Below, in pieces: positions 6,707 through 11,380 of a stretch of DNA of 11,380 nt; the first letter of the stretch is position 1; every line of letters starts with the position of its first letter. The notes under the pieces are model-generated. The model was not told the DNA's origin. It made no database searches and worked only from the letters and a program-made list of their open reading frames with translations. Source of the DNA: Azoarcus sp. (GTDB lineage: Bacteria; Pseudomonadota; Gammaproteobacteria; Burkholderiales; Rhodocyclaceae); assembly GCA_031268685.1 (NCBI GenBank), contig JAIRWW010000153.1:1-11380 (forward strand), in the 5' to 3' direction. The translations under genes and the position numbers were made by a program.

Positions 6707-6775
6707 TGGTTTTCTGGTTTAGGCTTTCCGGCTTATTTCGGCGTCGGCTCTTGTTCCCCGAACACCGTTTTATAA
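6608..6775 (+). CDS. Doubtful 55-residue small ORF antisense to the above
   Basis: A plus-strand ATG at 6608, with a GGAG motif about 9 nt upstream in CTGGAGACCAATAG, opens a 55-codon frame ending TAA at 6773-6775. The product contains a PPGFGKSD stretch and several Cys residues but no family I know. It overlaps the last 43 nt of the membrane protein gene in antisense and lies opposite the 101-residue frame; at most one of the two is likely to be real. Confidence 0.15.
   Translation: MNYELFDCCAKIPVATSKPPGFGKSDVAQALLHWFSGLGFPAYFGVGSCSPNTVL
6650..6690. repeat. Nested inverted repeat, GCGACGTC ... GACGTCGC
   Basis: GCGACGTC (6650-6657) pairs perfectly with GACGTCGC (6683-6690). The 25-nt interior contains a second short pair, GCCG (6661-6664) with CGGC (6672-6675). 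It lies 43 bp past the stop of the BPSS1780-like gene, in the direction of phaC. It could be a transcript-end structure or a protein-binding site; no T-run accompanies it. Confidence 0.4.
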
Positions 6776-7599
6776 CTGTAATACCAAACACCATACAGAA
6801 GAGCCATGACGACGGCAGCAAATACTATGACTCCGACGATGCCGATGAGGAATAGTATCCACTTCGGGAGAATCCACACCAAAATGACTGCAAGCACGGA
6901 CAAAACAATAGCGACGACTATTGCACCGACAAAATACACAAGAAAACACACTAGGAAGGGCGCCCAGTTTTTCAGGGCGGCCGTGAAACTTTCCTTGAGC
7001 GCGCTTATAACTGGCCTGTCATGCCATCCAACAAGAAAGTATGAATACCATACAAGCATCATGGAGACGGTGGTTACGAGCAAAGAGAGAAGCAAGGGCA
7101 GAAGACCCATGCCAGCCAATGTTTCCGTGGAAGAAATATCGTAAATATCGTCAGTGTACGTATACATTGCCAGCAATCCGTCTATACCCAGGCCGCTTAT
7201 AGCAGTGACGACGAACTGCACTATTATGGAGAAACCGGCAATGAGGAGTCCCGCAGCCACCAAAGGCAGTAGCCGTTCCCTAAAGGGTTGCATAAAAGCG
7301 GCCATCGAGGGGCTTTCCCCTTGGTCTGCACTGCGGAAGATGGACATTAAGCCGAGCATTAATGCGGGGGACAGCATCCCTGTTGCAAGCATCACAAGCA
7401 CGACGACCAGAACCGCAACGACCGGCATAGAAGGAGCCAATAAAGCCAGCACAAAAGATAGTACGAGAAAAATCGCGCAAAAAAACAAGGCAAACAGCAT
7501 AGGATACAGAAGCACGGACTTGGGTGCACGCAACAGTAATCCAAAGGCCGATTGCCACCATTGCCATCCCGCCGCGGCGGGTAAAGTTTTCTCTGTCAT
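6733..7599 (-). CDS. Polytopic membrane protein, BPSS1780-like family
   Basis: A 288-residue integral membrane protein of unknown function. The N-terminus (AGWQWWQSAFGLLLRAP, residues 10-26) and overall hydrophobic layout resemble BPSS1780-family proteins, which are common in betaproteobacteria. Roughly six membrane segments can be read, near 28-54, 58-82, 112-134, 166-190, 215-240 and 245-272, with a soluble stretch around 88-108 and a short polar tail (FGEQEPTPK). The frame stays open upstream to 7845, into the thiolase gene, but ATG 7599 is preceded by GGTGGA and starts the family-like sequence, so I use it. The upstream thiolase unit ends in a terminator at 7725-7751, so this gene needs its own promoter; a TATAGT at about 7645-7650 is a weak candidate. 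Sampled GC (about 45-47%) is clearly lower than in phaC, suggesting different ancestry or relaxed constraint. Confidence 0.8.
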   Translation of the reverse strand: MTEKTLPAAAGWQWWQSAFGLLLRAPKSVLLYPMLFALFFCAIFLVLSFVLALLAPSMPVVAVLVVVLVMLATGMLSPALMLGLMSIFRSADQGESPSMAAFMQPFRERLLPLVAAGLLIAGFSIIVQFVVTAISGLGIDGLLAMYTYTDDIYDISSTETLAGMGLLPLLLSLLVTTVSMMLVWYSYFLVGWHDRPVISALKESFTAALKNWAPFLVCFLVYFVGAIVVAIVLSVLAVILVWILPKWILFLIGIVGVIVFAAVVMALLYGVWYYSYKTVFGEQEPTPK

Positions 7600-7724
7600 A
7601 AGTAATTCCACCAAGGGAAAAAAACAGACTACAAATTCGCGCAACACTATAAACCAAATTCCGCAGCAAATTGATTCTATCCGTGCAGATAGGGAATATG
7701 CCGAGGCAAACGAAATGCTTCCAT

Positions 7725-7751
7725 AAAAAACGGCGCCCGCGGACGCCGTTT
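7725..7751 (-). terminator. Intrinsic terminator after the thiolase gene
   Basis: On the minus strand AAACGGCG and CGCCGTTT (plus-strand 7744-7751 and 7728-7735) form an 8-bp stem around an 8-nt loop, running straight into six T residues (7725-7730). It lies about 20 nt past the thiolase stop codon and closes the argA-to-thiolase unit. Confidence 0.85.
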
Positions 7752-7771
7752 CTCCAAATCCGACAGCCAAA

Positions 7772-8956
7772 TCAGAGGCGTTCGTAAATGGTGGTGATTC
7801 CCTGGCCGCCGCCGATGCACATCGTCGCCAGCCCGTAGCGGGCATTGCGACGTTGCATTTCGTGCAGCAGCTTGGTGATGATTACGCCGCCGGTGGCGCT
7901 CACTGGATGCCCGATGGCGATCGCGCCGCCATTGGGATTGGTCTTGGCCGGATCGAGACCGAGCACCTTGGCAACGGTCAAGGATTGCGCGGCAAAGGCT
8001 TCATTGGATTCGATCACGTCGATCTGGTCGAGCGTGAGGCCGGCGCGTTTCAAGGCGAGTTGGGTGGCGGGGATCGGACCTTCGCCCATGACATCGTTGG
8101 GCACGCCGGCAATGGCGTAGGCGACGAGACGTGCAATCGGCTTGTACCCGGCGGCAGCGGCCTTGGCGGCATCGGCCAGCACGAGGAAGGCGGCGGCGTC
8201 ATTGACGCCCGAGGCGTTGCCCGCCGTAACCGTACCGTCTTTCTTGAAGGCTGGCCGCATCTTGGCAAGGGCTTCCAGTGTGGTGCCCGGCTTGGGGTGC
8301 TCGTCGGTATCGAACACGACTTCACCCTTGCGGGTCTTGAGGGTGATCGGCACGATCTGGCTCTTGAAGTAGCCGGCCAGCAAGGCGGCGCCCGCGCGTT
8401 TTTGCGATTCCAGCGCGAAGGCGTCTTGTTCTTCGCGGGTAATGCCGTGCTTGACCGCCAGGTTTTCAGCGGTTACGCCCATGTGGCCGACGCCGAATGG
8501 ATCGGTGATGACCGAAACCATGGAGTCGAACGCCGAGGTCTCGCCCATGCGCGCACCGAAGCGTAAGGCCGGCAGCATGTAGGCGGCGCGCGACATGACT
8601 TCCACCCCGCCAGCGAGCGCGTAGTCGGCGTCGCCCAGCATGATGGCATGCGCCGATGAAACGAGCGCTTGCATGGCCGAACCGCAAAGGCGATTGACCG
8701 CGAACGCGATGGAATTCATTGGCAGGCCGCCCTGTATGGTGGCGACGCGCGCAACGTATGGGTAGCGCGGATCCGTCGGCATGATGTTGCCCACGGCGGC
8801 AAAGGAGATGTCTTTAGGGTCGACGCCGGAACGTGCAATGGTTTCCTTGATTACCAGAGCCCCCAGTTCGGACGGCTCCATGTCTTTAAGGGAACCGCCG
8901 AACCCGCCCACCGCGGAACGGGCGGCACTCAAAACAACTATTTCACGAACAGCCAT
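7772..8956 (-). CDS. Acetyl-CoA acetyltransferase (biosynthetic thiolase, BktB/PhaA-like)
   Basis: This thiolase condenses two acetyl-CoA, or acetyl- with a short acyl-CoA, into a 3-ketoacyl-CoA, the first step to PHA precursors; the reverse reaction degrades short-chain ketoacyl-CoA. The 394-residue protein is full length. Catalytic elements are the nucleophile Cys91 in NRLCGSAMQ, NEAFAAQ (318-324), His350 in GHPVSATG and Cys380 in CIGGGQG. The last-but-one motif is usually GHPxGATG or GHPxGASG; here Ser353 (AGC) replaces the Gly. The sequence looks closer to my memory of BktB (FGGSLKD, FDTDEH, GTVTAGNASG) than to PhaA, so I leave the symbol empty. ATG 8956 has a strong GAGGAGAA Shine-Dalgarno. 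The start lies 24 nt after the stop of the CobD/CbiB-like gene, so it is probably the last gene of that operon. Substrate range cannot be told from sequence. Confidence 0.93.
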   Translation of the reverse strand: MAVREIVVLSAARSAVGGFGGSLKDMEPSELGALVIKETIARSGVDPKDISFAAVGNIMPTDPRYPYVARVATIQGGLPMNSIAFAVNRLCGSAMQALVSSAHAIMLGDADYALAGGVEVMSRAAYMLPALRFGARMGETSAFDSMVSVITDPFGVGHMGVTAENLAVKHGITREEQDAFALESQKRAGAALLAGYFKSQIVPITLKTRKGEVVFDTDEHPKPGTTLEALAKMRPAFKKDGTVTAGNASGVNDAAAFLVLADAAKAAAAGYKPIARLVAYAIAGVPNDVMGEGPIPATQLALKRAGLTLDQIDVIESNEAFAAQSLTVAKVLGLDPAKTNPNGGAIAIGHPVSATGGVIITKLLHEMQRRNARYGLATMCIGGGQGITTIYERL

Positions 8957-8980
8957 TGACTTCTCCTCATTTTGTGAAAA

Positions 8981-9895
8981 TCAGCCGCCGACCCATACGG
9001 CGACCGCCGTCAGGGCCAGCAGCACCAGGCACACGACCAGCGCCCGCCAAACGAGGCCGACCGTGGCTTGCATATCGTCAACGCCGGCCTTGTCACCGAC
9101 ACCGACATCCAGAACACTCGCATCGCTTCCCTCGCCCGGAACCGATCCCAGGCGAAAGCCGAGCGCGCCCGCTCCGCTGGCCACCAGGACGGCATTGCCG
9201 CGATCCGGCCACAGCACGGATTGGGCGCGCCAGCAAAACACCGCATCCTCGAAGTTTCCCCCGATCGCAAACAGGATTGCGGTCAGCCGTGACGGCAGCC
9301 AGTCGATGATGAAAAAAGCATGGCGCGCGAATTGTCCGTAGCCTTCCGGGACGATGTCTTGCCGCCCTCCCCATTCGTCATGAAGGAAACGGGCCAGCCT
9401 GTACATGACCGCCCCGCAGGGGCCAAGGATAACGAACCAGAAAATGACGCCGAACACGTTGCGGTGCGAAGCCACGAGCGCCTGCTCGATGGCCAGACGC
9501 GCCACTTCGTCGGCATCTGCGTCTTCGTATTGTCCGCCCCGCCATTCGGCCAGCAGGCAACGCGCGGTGCCGAGTTCCTGCATGCGCAGGGCGAGATGTA
9601 TGTCGGTGAAGAAATGGCTTTCGTGGCGAAAGCCCAAGGTGAGATAGAGTACGCCAACGGTAAAGACGATGCACAGCAGCAAGGGCAGCAGACATGCGGC
9701 AAACGCGCACAGCGCAGTCCCGGTCAGGACGACCAGCCCCCATGCCAGCCGCTCGCGCCCGCGGCCGCAAGCCCCGGAGACGCGCGAGACGAGCGCACGC
9801 AGGGGATCGAGCACGAGCCGTTTTACAGGCGATGGGCGCACCTGTTCGAGCAACAGTACGGCCACCAGCGAAAAGAGCATCAATAAGAGCGTCAT
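8981..9895 (-). CDS. CobD/CbiB family (AmpE-like) membrane protein
   Basis: A 304-residue integral membrane protein with the look of the CobD/CbiB-like family found in betaproteobacteria outside cobalamin clusters. Hydrophobic segments lie near 3-18, 51-85, 147-166, 203-212 and 281-302. Conserved-looking blocks are YLTLGFRHESHFFTDIHLAL (84-103), HRNVFGVIFWFVILGPCGA (144-162) and DWLPSRLTAILFAIGGNFEDA (198-218). CbiB proper makes adenosylcobinamide from adenosylcobyrate; AmpE is linked to beta-lactamase regulation. No cobalamin or ampD gene is in view, so neither role is assigned. The ATG at 9895 is the first possible start, as an in-frame stop lies just upstream; its Shine-Dalgarno is poor. 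It follows yggX by 58 nt and precedes the thiolase by 24 nt on the same strand. An alternative annotation would be simply a conserved inner membrane protein. Confidence 0.8.
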   Translation of the reverse strand: MTLLLMLFSLVAVLLLEQVRPSPVKRLVLDPLRALVSRVSGACGRGRERLAWGLVVLTGTALCAFAACLLPLLLCIVFTVGVLYLTLGFRHESHFFTDIHLALRMQELGTARCLLAEWRGGQYEDADADEVARLAIEQALVASHRNVFGVIFWFVILGPCGAVMYRLARFLHDEWGGRQDIVPEGYGQFARHAFFIIDWLPSRLTAILFAIGGNFEDAVFCWRAQSVLWPDRGNAVLVASGAGALGFRLGSVPGEGSDASVLDVGVGDKAGVDDMQATVGLVWRALVVCLVLLALTAVAVWVGG

Positions 9896-9942
9896 GCGTC
9901 AGCAGAATGTGAGGATGCTTGAAAGAAACGCGCCGTGGTCAT
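9892..9942 (-). CDS. Possible 16-codon minicistron overlapping the CobD/CbiB-like start
   Basis: In the 58-nt gap after yggX, a minus-strand ATG at 9942 opens a 16-residue frame (MTTARFFQASSHSADA). Its TGA overlaps the ATG of the next gene as ATGA, the arrangement typical of translational coupling. The downstream gene has a poor Shine-Dalgarno of its own, which would fit. The minicistron itself has no clear ribosome-binding site and may be chance. Confidence 0.15.
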   Translation of the reverse strand: MTTARFFQASSHSADA

Positions 9943-9953
9943 CACGCCAGCGC

Positions 9954-10229
9954 CTAGGGCGCCGATGGCGGCACGAAGCCTGAAATCTGGTCGGCCTCGC
10001 CGGAAAAGAAATGCTTTTCCATTTGCTCGGACAAATATTGGCGCGCGCGAACTTCCATCAGGTTGAGACGGTTTTCGTTGATAAGCATGGTTTGGTACCT
10101 AACCCATTGCTGCCAGGCTTCCTTGGAGACGTTCTTGAAGATGCGCTCACCCAGCTTGCCCGGCACAGGCGGACGTTCGAGACCTTCCGCCTCGCGCCCG
10201 AGCTTTACGCAATTGACCATGCGGGTCAT
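9954..10229 (-). CDS. yggX: Probable Fe(2+)-trafficking / oxidative damage protection protein YggX
   Basis: YggX is a small cytosolic protein that protects iron-sulfur enzymes from oxidative damage and is proposed to handle labile Fe(II). The product has 91 residues, the usual length of about 90. It shows the family start [17 protein letters not shown] with the conserved Cys7, the block [20 protein letters not shown] (33-52), then RLNL and the tail [10 protein letters not shown]. The frame could begin at a TTG at 10247, adding six residues, but ATG 10229 reproduces the family N-terminus exactly, and GGGAG about 11 nt upstream can serve it. It lies 44 nt after the argA stop on the same strand, so co-transcription with argA is likely. 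No unusual residues were noticed. Confidence 0.96.
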   Translation of the reverse strand: MTRMVNCVKLGREAEGLERPPVPGKLGERIFKNVSKEAWQQWVRYQTMLINENRLNLMEVRARQYLSEQMEKHFFSGEADQISGFVPPSAP

Positions 10230-10273
10230 CGTTCCGTACTCCCTCAAAAGATCAAGCTGCGTATTCTAGCTGT

Positions 10274-11380
10274 TTACAGCATTTTGACGAACACTTTAGA
10301 CCGTCGTTGCAGGTTGTAAAGTTCACGCTTCTGGCGCGGCAGCATCTCAGGGCCGGTCTCGCTGAAGCCGCGCTCGCGGAACCAGTGCGCCGTGCGCGTA
10401 GTGAGTACGAACAGGCGATCCAGCCCGTCACTACGCGCTCTTCGTTCGATTCGATGCAGTAATTGCTCGCCCAGACCGGCGCGGCGGTATTCCGGCGTCA
10501 CGGCAAGGCAAGCCAGTTCGGCGGCATTATCTTTTGAAAACGGATAAAGCGCGGCGCAACCCACCAACATATTGTCGTATTCGACCACCGAAAAACGGCC
10601 GATTTCGCGTTCGAGCAATTCGCGTCCGCGCCGCACCAGCGTGCCGTCGGCTTCCATCGGCGAAATAAGCGCCACCAGCGCGCCCACATCGTCGACCGTG
10701 GCCTCGCGCACGTGGAAAAGCGGATCGCGCGACACCACAGTCCCCACACCGGCGGGCGTGAAAAACTCCAGCAACAGCGCGCCGTCCTTATCGCGGTCGA
10801 CAAGGTGGCAGCGCCCTACCCCGCGCCGCGTCGCGCGGATCGCGCATGGTAGATATAAATGCAAATCCTCGGTCAGCCCTTCGCCGGCATCGAAATGCTG
10901 TTGCGCCTCATCGGCAGTGACCGAAGCGATGAGAGCGCCATCGCCATCCAACAGCCCCGGCGCGTCGCACAAGTAAATCAGCTTCTCTGCCTCGACCGCC
11001 ACCGCCACCGCCTCGGCGACTTCCTCCATGCACATATTGAAGATTTCGCCCGTTGGCGACATGCCGAGCGGCGTAATCAACACCACGTTCTGCTGATCGA
11101 GATCGGCATTGATTTCTTCCGCTATGACTTTGCGCACCGCGCCCGTGTATTGATAGTCGATGCCATCGACCACTCCGACCGGACGCGCGGTAATGAAATT
11201 GCCCCCCGTCACCCGCATATAACCGCCCGCCATCGGCGTATTGGGCAGACCTTGTGAAAGCAGCGCCTCGACCTCGAAGCGCGTCACCGCCATCGCCGCC
11301 TTCACGCATTCCATAGTGGCCGGATCGGTGATCCGCAAACCCTTGTGAAAACGCGCTTCCAGCCCCCGGCGCGCCACTTC
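10274..11380 (-). CDS. argA: Amino-acid N-acetyltransferase (N-acetylglutamate synthase), 5' end beyond window
   Basis: ArgA acetylates glutamate with acetyl-CoA, the committed first step of arginine synthesis. 368 C-terminal residues are visible and the frame is still open at the right edge. Full-length enzymes have about 430-450 residues, so roughly 65-80 N-terminal residues are missing. Visible residues 1-220 form the amino-acid-kinase-like domain, with MRVTGGNFITARPVGVVDG (55-73), LITPLGMSPTGE (101-112) and DAPGLLDGDGALIASV (139-154). This domain normally carries arginine feedback control. Residues from about 225 form the GNAT acetyltransferase domain, with the acetyl-CoA loop RRAGLG (289-294) and AHWFRERGF (331-339). 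The end is RRSKVFVKML. The GTG at 11375-11377 is internal, not a start, because the family-like sequence runs through it. It is the first visible gene of the argA, yggX, CobD/CbiB-like, thiolase run. No regulatory site for it is inside the window. Confidence 0.97.
   Translation of the reverse strand, partial: EVARRGLEARFHKGLRITDPATMECVKAAMAVTRFEVEALLSQGLPNTPMAGGYMRVTGGNFITARPVGVVDGIDYQYTGAVRKVIAEEINADLDQQNVVLITPLGMSPTGEIFNMCMEEVAEAVAVAVEAEKLIYLCDAPGLLDGDGALIASVTADEAQQHFDAGEGLTEDLHLYLPCAIRATRRGVGRCHLVDRDKDGALLLEFFTPAGVGTVVSRDPLFHVREATVDDVGALVALISPMEADGTLVRRGRELLEREIGRFSVVEYDNMLVGCAALYPFSKDNAAELACLAVTPEYRRAGLGEQLLHRIERRARSDGLDRLFVLTTRTAHWFRERGFSETGPEMLPRQKRELYNLQRRSKVFVKML

Larger units (their letters stand above)
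6391..6732. other. 342-bp region upstream of phaC, mostly without a clear gene
   Basis: This region should hold the phaC promoter, but no strong sigma-70 pair is visible; a TAAAAT at about 6427-6432 on the minus strand lacks a good -35. Visible structure is as follows: the phaC Shine-Dalgarno (AGGAGGAG, 6395-6402); a 6-bp stem-loop just upstream of it (CGGACG-AAG-CGTCCG, 6408-6422); a short inverted repeat TTGCC-AAA-GGCAA (6534-6546); and a larger nested inverted repeat at 6650-6690. Base composition is lower in GC than phaC. Two weak open frames, one on each strand, overlap here and are listed separately. Confidence 0.5.

Noticed and set aside
7677..7692. Inverted repeat CTATC-cgtgca-GATAG upstream of the membrane protein gene
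   Set aside because: Five-base arms are expected by chance in a window this size and no known operator matches.
7600..7845. N-terminal extension of the BPSS1780-like protein to 7845
   Set aside because: It would overlap the thiolase 3' end and its terminator; ATG 7599 has a ribosome site and begins the family-like sequence.
9946..9958. Short near-palindrome GCGCC-TAG-GGCGC at the yggX stop
   Set aside because: Only 5 bp with a 3-nt loop and no T-run; too weak to call a terminator.
1..11380. CRISPR arrays, insertion sequences, tRNA or rRNA genes, toxin-antitoxin or phage-defence genes
   Set aside because: I looked for regular direct repeats, transposase motifs, cloverleaf-type sequences and defence domains and saw none that could be supported.

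Overview
The window is chromosomal DNA from a Gram-negative bacterium, most likely a betaproteobacterium and plausibly of the Rhodocyclales type. Pointers to this are a class I polyhydroxyalkanoate (PHA) synthase close in sequence to the Cupriavidus enzyme as I remember it, a BPSS1780-type membrane protein, a CobD/CbiB-like protein, and a two-domain ArgA beside yggX. Most genes are GC-rich, with sampled lines up to about 73% GC. Genus is not resolved. Everything left of 1330 and everything right of 2576 is on the minus strand; only pgpA and pncC are on the plus strand.

Layout. (1) 1-1330, minus: the first two genes of what looks like an aryl polyene / flexirubin-type pigment cluster. A chain-length-factor-like ketoacyl synthase is followed 11 nt later by a lysophospholipid-type acyltransferase that leaves the left edge. 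(2) 1331-1574: divergent intergenic region. (3) 1575-2566, plus: pgpA (phosphatidylglycerophosphatase A) and pncC (nicotinamide-nucleotide amidase), 2 nt apart. (4) 2576-4498, minus: htpG (Hsp90), convergent with pncC with 9 bp between stops, behind a clear heat-shock (sigma-32) type promoter. (5) 4610-4643: a 13-bp GC-rich hairpin separating phaC from htpG. (6) 4648-6390, minus: class I PHA synthase phaC. (7) About 6430-7720: a lower-GC stretch holding a polytopic BPSS1780-like membrane protein (6733-7599) and about 340 bp of unclear content. (8) 7725-11380, minus: argA (5' end off the right edge), yggX, a CobD/CbiB-like membrane protein and an acetyl-CoA acetyltransferase, closely spaced and ending in an intrinsic terminator at 7725-7751.

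Working together. The thiolase makes acetoacetyl-CoA, the first step to hydroxybutyryl-CoA, and PhaC polymerises the hydroxyacyl-CoA. The reductase PhaB and phasins are not in the window. Otherwise the window is mostly housekeeping: phospholipid head-group synthesis, NAD recycling, chaperone, arginine entry step, iron/oxidative protection. The left edge is the most accessory-looking part and probably continues into a larger pigment cluster. I saw no CRISPR array, insertion sequence, tRNA or rRNA, and no convincing undescribed defence or mobile system.
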